64,000 nucleotides of DNA, taken from Pseudovibrio sp. JCM 19062 (GTDB lineage: Bacteria; Pseudomonadota; Alphaproteobacteria; Rhizobiales; Stappiaceae). This document shows, piece by piece, positions 1-10,115 of this stretch. The stretch is taken from NCBI GenBank assembly GCA_001310715.1, contig BAXV01000014.1, forward strand, positions 1 through 64,000. Direction: 5' to 3'. Each line of letters opens with the position of its first letter. Position 1 is the stretch's first letter. The notes under the pieces were generated by a model, which was given only the letters and a program-made list of their open reading frames with translations, was not told where the DNA came from and did no database searches. A program made the position numbers and the translations under genes.

Positions 1-103
1 CGGGTATCTTTGAGTGGTGAGTATGGGGTGGGCGGAGAGGCTCTGTAGTTCGAAAGGCATTTCTTGCTGGGTGGGAGTTGTAAGGCAGAGCGGTCGCCTC
101 TTG

Positions 104-133
104 TGTCATCCCGGCCATCGAGCCGGGATCCAT
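104..133. repeat. REP-like palindrome, left arm
   Basis: This is an imperfect palindrome of the form TCATCCCGGCC-n-GAGCCGGGATCCA. It is the reverse complement of the copy at 501-532, so the two lie as inverted arms around the GIY-YIG gene. The same family recurs as a doublet at 61471-61572. GC-rich short palindromes of this kind are typical of repetitive extragenic palindromes. Confidence 0.75.
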
Positions 134-197
134 ACCCCCAGTGCTTGCTGGTAACTTCATGCAGTGGTGGCGGAGTGAGGCTCTTGGCATACTTGGT

Positions 198-584
198 ATG
201 TCTTACTTTATGTACATTCTTGCGAGCCGTCGGCATGGGACGCTTTATACGGGTGTAACCAATGATCTGGCGAAGCGCGTTTATCAGCACAAGACGAAGG
301 TGAATTCCGGTTTTACGGCCAAGTATGACGTTTCCAAGCTTGTTTACTTTGAGATCTACGAGGAGCCTCACGAGGCTATTCGCAGGGAGAAGCAGGTGAA
401 ACGTTGGCGGCGGGATTGGAAGATACAAGCCATTGAAGAGATGAACCGCGTTGGGAGGACTTGTCCCCTTCCCTTCATCATTAAGCTGAAGCTGGTGGGT
501 GTGGATCCCGGCTCGGGGGCCGGGATGACACCGTGGGGAGACGCTTTGGTTTTTGGCGCTTACGTTGTTGGCTGGGGTGCTTGA
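198..584 (+). CDS. GIY-YIG family endonuclease (YhbQ/UvrC-N type)
   Basis: Small single-domain protein of 128 residues, predicted to be a DNA endonuclease of the GIY-YIG superfamily. The two defining motifs appear as Tyr-Ile-Leu (residues 6-8) and Tyr-Thr-Gly (17-19), followed by the conserved Asn-Asp-Leu and Arg of the next helix and a Glu in the EAIRREKQVKRW segment, the usual metal-binding position. I start it at the ATG at 198 because homology begins there; an upstream in-frame ATG at 141 would add unrelated residues. From about residue 102 the protein is translated from the right-hand REP-like palindrome (501-532), so its C-terminus is probably not functional sequence. The gene lies between inverted copies of that palindrome, an arrangement resembling a small mobile unit. 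The exact substrate is unknown. Confidence 0.85.
   Translation: MSYFMYILASRRHGTLYTGVTNDLAKRVYQHKTKVNSGFTAKYDVSKLVYFEIYEEPHEAIRREKQVKRWRRDWKIQAIEEMNRVGRTCPLPFIIKLKLVGVDPGSGAGMTPWGDALVFGAYVVGWGA
501..532. repeat. REP-like palindrome, right arm
   Basis: Reverse-complement partner of the element at 104-133 (GGATCCCGGCTC-n-GGCCGGGATGACA). It overlaps the last part of the GIY-YIG reading frame. Together the arms enclose about 370 bp holding only the nuclease gene. Confidence 0.75.
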
Positions 585-601
585 GGGTGAGTTTGGGGAA
601 C

Positions 602-631
602 AGAAAAGGGCGACACCAATTGGTGTCGCCC
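602..631 (-). terminator. Rho-independent terminator of acnB
   Basis: A perfect 24-bp palindrome (608-631, GGGCGACACC with its complement) is followed on the minus strand by a TTTT run. It lies 66 bp past the acnB stop codon. Confidence 0.8.
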
Positions 632-696
632 TTACCGGAGCACTGTTAGCCGTCGACCTCCTAGAAGTAGCCGACGGCTTGTTTTCTAATCAGCTC

Positions 697-3477
697 TTAG
701 AAGTGGACTGATTTGGAGTCCAGTGGCTTTTGGAGTGGTGGGGCGAATTTGGTGAGGTCGATGCCTTCTACTGCTGCCTTGTACTCGTCCATGTTTGGTG
801 TACGGCCAAGGATTGCGGAGAGGACGACCACTGGCGTGGAGGCCAGCAGGGACTCGCCCTTCTTCTCGGAGGAATCTTCAACAACACGGCCTTTGAAGAG
901 GCGGGTGGATGTTGCCAGAACGGTGTCGCCTTTGGCTGCCTTTTCCTGGTTACCCATGCAAAGGTTACAGCCAGGACGCTCCAGATAAAGGATGTTTTCG
1001 TATTCGGTACGTGCAGTAGCTTTTGGCATTGCGTCGTCGAATTCGAAGCCGGAGTACTTTTGCAGGATGCTCCAGTCGCCTTCTTCCTTCAGCTCATCAA
1101 TGATGTTGTAGGTTGGGGCTGCAACAACCAACGGAGCCTTAAACTCGACCTTGCCGCCTGCGTTCTCAAGGTTCTTGAGCATCTGAGCAACAATCTTCAT
1201 GTCGCCTTTGTGCACCATACAGGAACCGACGAAGCCAGATCCACTTTCTTTTCGCCACCGTAGTAGGAAATAGGACGGATGGTGTCGTGGGTGTAACGCT
1301 TGGAAACGTCGTTGTTGTTCACGTCCGGATCAGCGATCATCGGCTCATTGATTTGGTCCAGATCAACAACAACCTCAGCGAAGTACTTGGCGTTGTCATC
1401 CGGGGTCAGAGCTGGGTTCTCGCCAAACTTGATCTGGGCAATACGCTTGTCCGCTTTGTCGATCAGGCCCTGAAGGGTTTTGGCTTCATTATCCATTCCC
1501 TTCTCGATCATGATCGCGATACGGTTTTTAGCCAGCTCGAGTGAACCAATCAGCGTTTCATCGTTGGAGATACAGATGGAGCTTTTGCCTTCATTTCTGC
1601 GGTCCAGTCGGTGAACGTGAAGGCCTGGTCTGCCAGCAGCGTGCCGATGTGCACTTCGATGATGCGGCCCTGGAAGACGTTGTCGCCGTGCTGCTTGAGC
1701 ATCTGGGACTGTGTGGCGTGCACTACATCGCGGAAGTCCATGTGATCCGCATGGTGCCTTTGAAGGTCACTTTGACAGATTCAGGGATTGGCATGGTCGC
1801 TTCGCCGGTTGCCAGAGCCAGCGCAACGGTGCCGGAGTCTGCGCCGAACGCAACGCCTTTGGACATACGGGTGTGGCTGTCGCCGCCGATGGTGATGTCC
1901 CAGTCATCCACGGTGATGTCGTTGAGCACCTTATGGATCACGTCTGTCATGGCGTGGTAAACGCCTTTTGGATCGCGTGCGGTGATCAGGCCGAACTTGT
2001 TCATGAACTTCATGAGTTTAGGGATATTCGCCTGCGCTTTCAGGTCCCAAACAGAAGCGGTGTGACAGCCGGACTGGTAAGCGCCATCAACAGTTGGAGA
2101 GATGACGGTTGCCGCCATAGCTTCCAGCTCTTGAGAGGTCATCAGGCCGGTGGTGTCCTGAGAGCCAACGATGTTCACCTTGACACGTACATCAGAACCT
2201 GCGTGCAGGGTTACACCCGGGTGGTGCCAACAGCGTTGCGGTTGAAGATTTTCTCAACGGCGGTCAGGCCCTGACCTTCGTGGGAGATCTCTTTGGATGG
2301 TGCGAATACGGCAGGGGTGTCAACGCCCAGAGTTTCCGCAGCAAAATTCTGTAGTTTCTTACCGAAGACAACTGCGTAGGAACCGCCAGCTTGATGAACT
2401 CAACTTTTTGAGGTGTGAGTGCAGAAGAGATGTCGACCAGCTCTTTATCACCCTCATAAAGCTTCATAGCCTTGGTGTTGATTGTGAAAACCTTGCCGGT
2501 TTCAACAGAGTATGCCTGCTCCAGAACAGGGTCGCCGTTTTCATCCAGAACCGGGTTGCCGTCTGTGTCCAGCTTCTTGACCCAGTTCTTCAGGTCAATG
2601 CCGATGCCGCCGGTTACGCCAACAGTGGTCAGGAAGATTGGGGAGATGCCATTGGTGCCAGCAACAATCGGCGCGATGTTGACGAAAGGAACGTATGGCT
2701 GGCCTGCTTGCCAGTCCACAGCGCAACGTTGTTTACGCCGGACATACGGGAAGAGCCAACGCCCATGGTGCCCTTTTCTGCGATCAGCATGACGCGTGCA
2801 TCAGGATGCGCCTTCTGCAGTTCCTGAATTTCAGCCTGTGCTTCTTCGGAGATCATGCATTTGCCATGCAGTTCACGGTCAGAGCGGGAGTGGGCCTGGT
2901 TGCCAGGAGACAGCAGGTCAGTGGAGATATCACCCTCACCTGCAATGAAGGTGACGACTTTGATTTCTTCTTCTACATCAGGAAGCTTTGTGAAGAACTC
3001 AGCTTTTGCGTAGCTTTCCAGAATGTCTTTGGCGATTGCGTTGCCAGCTTTGAGCGTAGCAGCAAGACGGTCGGTGTCTGCCTCATACAGGAACACCTGT
3101 GTTTTCAGCACAGCAGCAGCTGGAGCTGCGATGGCAGTATCATCACCCAGAGCCAGATCCAGCAGAACCTCTACAGAAGGGCCACCCTTCATGTGGGAGA
3201 GAAGTTCAAACGCAAACGCTGGCGTAATCTCTTCAACAACAGAGCTACCGAGAATGATCTCCTTCAAAAACTTCGCCTTTTCACCCGCAGCACTGGTGGT
3301 GCCCGGCAAGGTGTTGTAAATGAAGAACTCGAGCGACTGGGCTCTGTGTTCGTTCTCAAGATCTTTGATCTGAGAAATGATCTCAGCCACAAGAGCACCA
3401 TCTTCAATAGGCTTTGGATTCAAGCCCTGGCCCTTGCGTGTTTCGATCTCATTCAGGTAGTCTGCGTACAAGCTCAT
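697..3477 (-). CDS. acnB: Aconitate hydratase B, frame broken by several indels
   Basis: Aconitase B interconverts citrate and isocitrate in the TCA cycle with a [4Fe-4S] cluster. The frame begins at 3477 (AGGA six bases upstream) with the HEAT-like N-terminal domain, continues through the swivel domain (GNQAHSRSDRELHGKC and EKGTMGVGSSRMSGVNN), and then the catalytic domains. The three cluster cysteines are visible in SGCHTASVWD and CNLCMGNQ. The coding sequence is spread over six stretches in different frames, with breaks near 2705, 2370, 2230, 1735, 1530 and 1215. Every stretch is well conserved and there is no premature stop inside any of them, so I infer sequencing indels and not decay. 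The span of about 2.78 kb suits a protein of roughly 925 residues, the normal AcnB size. A terminator follows. Confidence 0.9.
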
Positions 3478-3833
3478 GATTATCCTGGCGATTTAGTGTT
3501 AGATGCAGCTTGAACACCGGGTCACAGAATCTTCTGATCAACCCGGGCAAGTCGTGTTGTATGCGGATGTATACCAAACAGCGCAGACTTGCAAGATTTT
3601 TTTTGACGAGGTCGGGCCAGTTGGCACACTTACACAGCCGATTAGGCACTCCTTCCACACAGACGAAGTACCATCTTCGAAAAAGTCTCTCATCTCGCAG
3701 CTTTGACGTTATGCGTGAGCTTCGTGATTGCTCAGGAAAATGTGCAGGCGATTTTCGGCAGAAAATGCAATTAAAGGCGCGCACGCTTGCTTTTCGAAGG
3801 AAAGCGTAGCGCACATGCATATTCTATAAAGGC
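3478..3833. other. Intergenic region between acnB and pstB
   Basis: About 355 bp without a supportable gene. It must hold the acnB promoter. A weak inverted repeat at about 3782-3807 lies just past the pstB stop codon and could end the pst transcript, but it has no strong T-tract. Confidence 0.4.
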
Positions 3834-4673
3834 CTAGCTAAACTCCCCGCGGATGTATTTGCGGGTTAGCTCTTCGCGAGGGTTCTCGAACAGCTCGTTG
3901 GTCTTACCCATTTCCACCAGATGACCGCACCGGTGCCCATCGGAAATGCCCACTGAGAAGAAAGCAGTCGTATCCGCCACACGCTGAGCCTGTTGCATAT
4001 TATGTGTCACGATGGCCAAGGTGTAATGCTCTTTCAAGTCGTGCATCAAGTTCTCGATCTTGCGTGTCGCAATAGGATCAAGTGCAGAACAGGGTTCATC
4101 CATCAAAAGCACAGTTGGCCCCGGAGCCACTGCGCGAGCAATACAAAGGCGTTGTTGCTGCCCGCCGGAAAGAGCAAGGCCGCTTTGCTTCAGCTTGTCT
4201 TTCACCTCATCCCAAAGCGCCGCCTGACGTAAAGCGCTTTCCACGCGCTCATCCATGTCACCTTTGAAGTGGTTGATCCTGAGACCAAAAGCAACATTAT
4301 CGTAAATGCTCATGGCAAACGGGTTCGGCTGCTGGAAAACCAGCCCGATGTGACGGCGTACCAGCACCGGATCAATGGAAGGCGCATAGATATCCTGCCC
4401 CATGAAATGCACATCACCGTCCATTTTGAAGATTGGGACCAGATCGTTCATACGGTTCAAACTACGCAGTACAGTGCTTTTCCCGCAACCGGACGGACCG
4501 ATAAAACCTGTTATCTCACCTTTGCGGATAGGCACATGACTGTCGCGAACAGCCCGAAATTTTCCGTAGTAGATGCTGTTGATCTTGGCATCGATCGCGA
4601 TTTCCGCTTCATTACTTTGCGGCACGAACTCCACGCTTTCGTCAATGCGTGCAACTGAAGCATTCATGTTCAT
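3834..4673 (-). CDS. pstB: Phosphate ABC transporter ATP-binding protein PstB
   Basis: Cytoplasmic ATPase of the high-affinity phosphate importer PstSCAB. In 279 residues it carries Walker [10 protein letters not shown] (59-67), signature LSGGQQQR (168-175), Walker B VLLMDEP (188-194) and an H-loop in AIVTHNM. I chose the ATG at 4673 because GGAGAG sits at a proper distance upstream, while a possible start at 4697 overlaps the end of pstA. The gap to pstA is 17 bp, so it is cotranscribed. It is the last gene of the operon; no phoU or phoB follows, and acnB comes next on the same strand. The frame is intact. Confidence 0.97.
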   Translation of the reverse strand: MNMNASVARIDESVEFVPQSNEAEIAIDAKINSIYYGKFRAVRDSHVPIRKGEITGFIGPSGCGKSTVLRSLNRMNDLVPIFKMDGDVHFMGQDIYAPSIDPVLVRRHIGLVFQQPNPFAMSIYDNVAFGLRINHFKGDMDERVESALRQAALWDEVKDKLKQSGLALSGGQQQRLCIARAVAPGPTVLLMDEPCSALDPIATRKIENLMHDLKEHYTLAIVTHNMQQAQRVADTTAFFSVGISDGHRCGHLVEMGKTNELFENPREELTRKYIRGEFS

Positions 4674-4690
4674 TGTAGCTCTCCAATTCC

Positions 4691-5575
4691 CTAGCATTTT
4701 GGCCTGCCAATAATGCGGCTGAGCACGTTAAAGGCAAAGACAATCAGGACAAGGACAAGCGACCCAGCCCACGCCAGTTCAATCTGGTTTGGAAACGGCA
4801 TTCCGGAAAAGTTATAGATAAGAATGGAAAGCGAAGCCGTTGGCTCGATGAGGCCTCTCATCCAGAAATTACTGAAGAGCGCCGTAAACAGCAGCGGGGC
4901 GGATTCACCTGCTGCCCGCGCAATGGACAGCATGATGCCCGACAAGATTGCAGGCATAGCTGCGGGAAGCACGACCTTTGTCACGACCTGACCACGCGTA
5001 CACCCCATACCAAAGGCAGCATCTTTCATACGCTGGGGTACCATTGAGACAGCCTGTTCCGATGTAAGCAGTATAATCGGCAACATCAGGATCGCCAGAA
5101 CGATACCGCCCGCCAGAGCGGAGTACGTGCCCAGACCGACAACAAGCAATGCGTAGATAAACACACCGGCAAGAATGGACGGGAAGCCGGACATCACTTT
5201 GGCGATAAAGCGAACCGTCCTTGCGGTACGGCTACGTGGTGCGAGTGAACCGGTCAAAACACCACCCATAATCCCGAGGGGAACGCTGAACAGGCAAGCA
5301 ATTGTGATCATGACAAGTGTGCCGACAATCGCGTTACCGATCCCCCCACCATCCATGAAACCTGCAGGAGGCAGCTGGGTGAACAGATCCCAGTTGAGGC
5401 GTGAGCCTCCTTTGGTGATCAGCATATAAAGAACAGAGAAGAGCGGGATTGCGCCGATAACAGCGACACTGAACAGCGTACCAGTGAAGATATAATTGAT
5501 GAGCGTATCCCGATCGAAATGCTTGCGGCCAAGGTCAAAGACTTCAGTTTGCTCGATATCTTGTGTACCAGCCAT
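4691..5575 (-). CDS. pstA: Phosphate ABC transporter permease PstA
   Basis: Second inner-membrane permease subunit of the phosphate importer, 294 residues with about six hydrophobic segments. The cytoplasmic coupling loop of binding-protein-dependent permeases is seen in the stretch around [20 protein letters not shown], the EAA-type motif that contacts PstB. It starts one base after the pstC stop codon and is followed after 17 bp by pstB, so translation is probably coupled. The frame is intact and the length is usual for the family. Confidence 0.96.
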   Translation of the reverse strand: MAGTQDIEQTEVFDLGRKHFDRDTLINYIFTGTLFSVAVIGAIPLFSVLYMLITKGGSRLNWDLFTQLPPAGFMDGGGIGNAIVGTLVMITIACLFSVPLGIMGGVLTGSLAPRSRTARTVRFIAKVMSGFPSILAGVFIYALLVVGLGTYSALAGGIVLAILMLPIILLTSEQAVSMVPQRMKDAAFGMGCTRGQVVTKVVLPAAMPAILSGIMLSIARAAGESAPLLFTALFSNFWMRGLIEPTASLSILIYNFSGMPFPNQIELAWAGSLVLVLIVFAFNVLSRIIGRPKC

Positions 5576-5576
5576 A

Positions 5577-6548
5577 TCAGATTGCCTCCTGCTTTCTGGA
5601 GATGCTCATGATGTAAGCGCCAATAGCGTTGACCGCGACTGTGATGAGTAGCAATGCAAGTGCTGCATACATTAGGGCCACCAGTTCCACCTGCCCTGCT
5701 TCAGGGAAGTTGGAGGCAAGGAGAGAAGCGAGTGTTTTGGCGGGTGCAAACAGCGAAAGGCTGATCTGATTGACGTTGCCGATCAGCATTGCAAGCGCCA
5801 TCGTCTCACCAAGGGCGCGGCCAAAGCCAAGCACCATAGCACCCATCACCCCGCTTGATGCGGTTGGAAGAATGACCTTTAAGATAGCCTGTTTGCGCGT
5901 TGCGCCCATGCCGTAGGCCGCTTCTTTCACTTTATCAGGTACTTGCGCAAAGGCATCCTGTGAGATTGCCGCGATAGTTGGCAGGATCATGATAGCCAGA
6001 ACAATAACAGCAGGCGCGAGACCCGGACCGCTAAGTGATGTGCTGAATAACGGAATGAAACTGAAATACTCGTGCAGCCAGGCTGCAACTGGCCTTATGG
6101 CAGGGATAACGACGTAGATACCCCAGAGGCCATAGACCACACTGGGAATGGCCGCCAGCATCTCAACGATTAACCGGAAGGTTTGCGACAAGCGATGTGG
6201 CAGATACCCTTGTGATAGAAACAGGGCGATACCAACGCCAAAGCTGCCGCTGATTAAAAGGGCAACCACCGAGCTGTAAAGCGTCCCCCAGATTTCGGCC
6301 AGAATTCCGAATTCCTGCCGGGAGACATCCCATCTGGTGCCGACAAAAAATCCAAGCCCATAATCTTTGATCGCAGGCGAGGCGACGAGTGCAATCTCAA
6401 AGACGATATATAGGCCGAGAAAAACGACCATACCGCCAGCACCAAAAGCAAGCCAGCGGACTCCGCGGTCCGAAAGTACATCGAAGAAACTGGGTGCAGA
6501 CGGCGAGAAACCATCTCTGCTTTCCGGTCCAGACATAGTGGACTTCAT
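5577..6548 (-). CDS. pstC: Phosphate ABC transporter permease PstC
   Basis: First inner-membrane permease subunit of the phosphate importer, 323 residues. A charged N-terminal tail precedes the first membrane segment (about residues 35-55), and the EAA-type loop appears as VKEAAYGMGATRKQAILKV. It pairs with PstA to form the channel fed by PstS. GAGGAA lies about seven bases before the ATG at 6548. The gap to pstS (107 bp) contains a short GC hairpin around 6596-6607, which may help keep the binding protein more abundant than the permeases. The frame is intact. Confidence 0.96.
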   Translation of the reverse strand: MKSTMSGPESRDGFSPSAPSFFDVLSDRGVRWLAFGAGGMVVFLGLYIVFEIALVASPAIKDYGLGFFVGTRWDVSRQEFGILAEIWGTLYSSVVALLISGSFGVGIALFLSQGYLPHRLSQTFRLIVEMLAAIPSVVYGLWGIYVVIPAIRPVAAWLHEYFSFIPLFSTSLSGPGLAPAVIVLAIMILPTIAAISQDAFAQVPDKVKEAAYGMGATRKQAILKVILPTASSGVMGAMVLGFGRALGETMALAMLIGNVNQISLSLFAPAKTLASLLASNFPEAGQVELVALMYAALALLLITVAVNAIGAYIMSISRKQEAI

Positions 6549-6655
6549 TTTCTTATTTCCTCAACTGGCAAAAGAGCCAAGTCGGTCAATGTGAAGCCCC
6601 GAGGGGCCGTATGCTCCCTCGGATTCTCGATCTCAGAGTGTAGCTGCTGCGCAGC

Positions 6656-7684
6656 TTAGTTAATCTCCTGCGCAGCTTCGCGAACGCGCGACACGACAGC
6701 TTCCGGAAGCGGGATGTATCCCAAATCCGAAGCCATCGCCTGTCCATCGGTCAAGCCATATTCGATGACATCTTTAGCCAACTGTGCTTTTGCAGGATCC
6801 TCATAGTTTTTGTAGAACATGAGCCAGGTGAAGGTTGCGATCGGATAGGAGTTTTCGCCGTTTGCATCATCAATCCAAACGCGCAGGTCATCACCGGACA
6901 TATCCGCACCGGCAAGGGCAGCCATACCAGCTTCATCACCTGCGGCAACGTAATTGCCGGACTTGTTCTCCAGAACCGCAGACTTGGTATTCGTCAGTTT
7001 GGCAAACCCGTATTCGACATAGCCGATAGAACCCGGTGTCTGAGTAATCATTGCCGTCACACCTTCGTTTTGAGGTGCTGCAACGAAGCGGTTGTTTTGT
7101 GGCCACTGAACAGTTGTACCAACGCCAACTTCCTCAGCAAATGTAGGGTGGATAGCGGCCAGATGGCGCGTGAATACGTAAGTTGTGCCGGAGCTATCTG
7201 AACGGCGAACAACCGTTATTGGCAGGTCTGGTAAATCGGCACCTTCGTTTGTTGCAGCGATTGCTGGATCATTCCAGTTTTCAATCTTGCCCTCAAAGAT
7301 GTCACTGTAAGCTTCACGAGACAGTTGAAGGTCGTCAACGCCCGGTACATTGAAAGCAAGCACGATTTCACCCGCTGTCATCGGCAGCAGAACCACACCA
7401 TCTTCGACTTGTGCGATTTGCTCGTCCGTCATAGCAGCATCACTGCCTGCAAAATCAACGGTACCATTGATCAGATCCTGAACCCCCGCTCCGCTGCCTT
7501 TGGATTGGTAGTCAACGGATTCATCAGCATGTTTTGAACTGAAGTCCTGAAACCACGTGGAGTAAATCGGGAATGGGAAGCTTGCGCCAGAACCGATCAG
7601 TCTTGTTTCTGCATGGGCTGCACTCGCCATCGTTGCGACGAGACCAGCGGCGACCAGACCTTTTAGATAGTTACCAAGTGACAT
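6656..7684 (-). CDS. pstS: Periplasmic phosphate-binding protein PstS
   Basis: Periplasmic receptor that captures inorganic phosphate for PstCAB. It has 342 residues with a clear Sec signal peptide (hydrophobic core at residues 8-20, Ala-His-Ala cleavage site near 25). The mature start contains the family motif GSGASFPFPIYSTW, and phosphate-contact segments GSGAGVQDL and RSDSSGTT are present. It is the first gene of the operon, about 90 bp downstream of a Pho box, so expression is expected to rise under phosphate starvation through PhoB. The frame is intact. Confidence 0.97.
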   Translation of the reverse strand: MSLGNYLKGLVAAGLVATMASAAHAETRLIGSGASFPFPIYSTWFQDFSSKHADESVDYQSKGSGAGVQDLINGTVDFAGSDAAMTDEQIAQVEDGVVLLPMTAGEIVLAFNVPGVDDLQLSREAYSDIFEGKIENWNDPAIAATNEGADLPDLPITVVRRSDSSGTTYVFTRHLAAIHPTFAEEVGVGTTVQWPQNNRFVAAPQNEGVTAMITQTPGSIGYVEYGFAKLTNTKSAVLENKSGNYVAAGDEAGMAALAGADMSGDDLRVWIDDANGENSYPIATFTWLMFYKNYEDPAKAQLAKDVIEYGLTDGQAMASDLGYIPLPEAVVSRVREAAQEIN

Positions 7685-7772
7685 TATGAGACAAACTCCG
7701 CGGCACTTTTTCTACATAAGACGAGACAAAGCGAAAAGGATATCCCTTCTCTCAGAAGGCCACATAGTCTCT

Positions 7773-7794
7773 TTATATGACAGTTTCATTACAC
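7773..7794 (-). promoter_or_regulatory. Pho box upstream of pstSCAB
   Basis: On the minus strand the site reads GTGTAAT-GAAA-CTGTCAT-ATAA: two 7-bp direct repeats spaced by four AT-rich bases. The second repeat matches the PhoB consensus CTGTCAT exactly and the first matches 5 of 7 positions. It lies about 90 bp before the pstS start. Confidence 0.8.
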
Positions 7795-8010
7795 TAGGTA
7801 ATCTGCGTAATTTTACTCAAATACCGCAGGAAACCCGCTGTTTTCCGTCATAAAACAGCGGATCTACAAGTAGGAATAACGGCTTACAAACAAGCTAACA
7901 AAGGGCACTCAAACAGCCCGCAGCAAGAAAGGCGCAACACGTGCGCCTAATGGCATTAGCAAATGCATGCCCCACTTACCGACTTCGGGGACAAACCTAA
8001 TTTTCCCAAG

Positions 8011-8041
8011 AGAAAACCCGCCAACTCGCTGAGTTCGCGGG
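8011..8041 (-). terminator. Terminator of the asparaginase II-type gene
   Basis: Stem CCCGC-AACTC pairs with GAGTT-GCGGG around a three-base loop, with a TTTTCTCTT tail on the minus strand. It lies 30 bp past the stop codon at 8071. Confidence 0.85.
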
Positions 8042-8070
8042 TGTAGTCTTTGTTCTGGGTCCGTGCACGC

Positions 8071-9146
8071 CTAGATGAGCGGGCGGATGGAGCCGACGGT
8101 TTGGGCGCGGGAGTTTGTTACATCTGGATATGCCAGAGCAGCTATCTCTTGTTCTTCTCGTGCATTCAGTGCGCCGATGCGTCGAAGCACCGCTGCAATC
8201 GCTACGCTACTTGCGCGGCCTGCACCGTCAGCAATCTTCAACGCCACACCGACACCTTGGTCTCGCACGATTGCAACGTAATACCCATCTGCGCCAGGTT
8301 TTAAGATGATCCGACCCTTTGTCGCTGCACACAAATCAGTTGCCAGCTGGTTGGTGCCGGAAATGAATGCAGGAGCTTCGGCAACAGCATTCAATACTTG
8401 GTCGATCGCGTCACGCTTATTTTGCGCGAGAGAGTCCGTCGATGCCATACGGGCCATTGCTCCAGCCATCGCAACGATAGGCATAGCTGGGGCCGGTAAT
8501 GTACAGCCATCTATCCCAAACGAGTAACTGCGAGCATCCTCGCCTATCAGCAAAGACAGATCATCAAGAAAGCGCTGCTGCACTGGATGATCCATTTTGT
8601 CGTAACCATTGGGATCGTGACCACAATGCTTGCAAACACTCAAAAACCTGTGTGCTTGCCAGAACAGTTATGATAGATCGTCTCACGCTTGCCCCCGTTG
8701 CTTAGCACTCTTTCCATTGCATCCGTGTTGCGAGGTAGATCCGGTCCACATTTCAGGTCAGCGGACGTGCACTGGATCCGGCCCAGCCATTCCGACACGG
8801 TGTTAATGTGAAAACTCTCTCCCTTATGGGATGCGCAGGATAGCGAAATGTGCTCTGCACCCAATCCGAAATGCTCAGCTGCACCACTTTCCACGAGTTG
8901 AATTGCCTGTATCAGCTTTAAGGAGGAGCGTGGGAAGGTTATCAGGTCCGGGTTACCAGCACCATCGAGCAGCTCTCCCGATGGAGACACAACCGCAAAG
9001 TGTCCGTAGTGCACGGATTCAACAGTCGAACCACGCCGCACCTCAACCAACGGCAAAGCCTCAACGGTTTCAGGCAAATTTTGCGTTATAGGCGCGACTG
9101 AATTCTTTTCAGCGTTATCAATCAAAGGTATCATGTCTAGGTCCAT
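8071..9146 (-). CDS. L-asparaginase II family protein, one frameshift
   Basis: Member of the asparaginase II family (Rhizobium-type, unrelated to E. coli AnsA/AnsB), predicted to hydrolyse L-asparagine to aspartate and ammonia in the cytoplasm. Recognisable segments are VEVRRGSTVESVHYGHF near the N-terminus, SCASHKGE, and the HNCSGKHTGF motif that leads into the second half (DHPVQQRFL, GIDGCTLPAP). The frame breaks at about 8645: on the minus strand a run of five T follows GG, and six T would restore HTGF-L-SVCKHCG. The total of about 358 residues is usual. It is divergent from a LysR-type regulator and close to an amino-acid importer, which suggests a role in amino-acid catabolism. The function is by family. 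Confidence 0.85.
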
Positions 9147-9163
9147 TTTTTTAGGAGAACGTC

Positions 9164-10115
9164 GTGGAGCTGAAGTGGTTGGAAGATTTCATCACACTGG
9201 CGAAACTTGGGAATTTTTCGTCGGCAGCGAGATGCGAAACGTAACGCAGCCTGCATTTAGCCGCCGCATTCAAGCCCTTGAGAACTGGTTGGGAACGGAG
9301 TTGTTTGATCGTTCGACAACGCCGATCACGCTTACTGAGGGCGGCAAACTGTTTCTCCCCCATGCCACCCAAATTGCCGGCGGTATCTACAGCGTCCGAC
9401 ACGAGTTCAGTGGCATTGCAAGCAGAGCAGAACTCACCCTGCGGATAATCACGTTGCATACACTTGCAAACCACTTCATCCCGAAACTCATTTCGGTGAC
9501 CCGGGCTTCCGAGTTGCCCATCAACTTCCAGATAACTCCAGATGTTCGGGGGATCGAAAACTATATCGTCCAGTTGCTCAGCGATGATGTCGATATTTTG
9601 ATTACTTATGACCGCCTGGACATGCCTCAGCTGAGTAGTCACAAAGGTACCGTGCAGAAAATTCTCTTGGCACATGAAGTACTCCTACCAGTTATACATA
9701 GGGATCTGTTTCAAGCGCTAGAGAAGAGCTTTGCAGGCGAAAACGCTGAGCCGATTCCGTACCTGTTTTATTCCGGAGATTCCTTTTCACAGTCACTCTT
9801 GCGTCCGATCATAGAAAAGCTGAGTTGGCCGCTGGAACCAGTCTATGAGACGAGTCTGGGAGAAGGCCTACTCAACATGGCGTTGTTACAAGGGGGGCTT
9901 GCTTGGGTCCCCCAAAGTTTGGCTCAGGATGGAATAGAATCTGGTGTCTTGAAGAAGGTTGCGATCAGTCAGCAGAAGCCCGCATCGGAATTTATGCTTA
10001 CTGTCGCCAGTCCACCTTTACCCCCGCACAGTCCCAATTTTGGGATCGAATGCATGCAGGTGCACCATTTGATTTCACCCAGAAAAACGAGATCAGTGCC
10101 CAAGTATCTGACTGA
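9164..10115 (+). CDS. LysR-family transcriptional regulator, two frameshifts
   Basis: DNA-binding activator or repressor with an N-terminal winged helix-turn-helix and a C-terminal substrate-binding-like domain. The GTG at 9164 follows AGGAG and begins [20 protein letters not shown], typical of the family. One base is missing near 9229, after which [16 protein letters not shown] continues the DNA-binding domain. A second break near 10040 (TTTT run) moves to the frame that ends [12 protein letters not shown] and stops at 10115, giving about 317 residues. Reading straight through without this second shift would run 300 bp into the opposing aapP gene, which I consider an artefact. It is divergent from the asparaginase II-type gene, its likely target, and converges on aapP with a 23-bp overlap. 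Confidence 0.8.

Noticed and set aside
697..3477. acnB as a true pseudogene
   Set aside because: All segments are conserved between the breaks, active-site cysteines are kept, and the same error type affects unrelated genes in the window.
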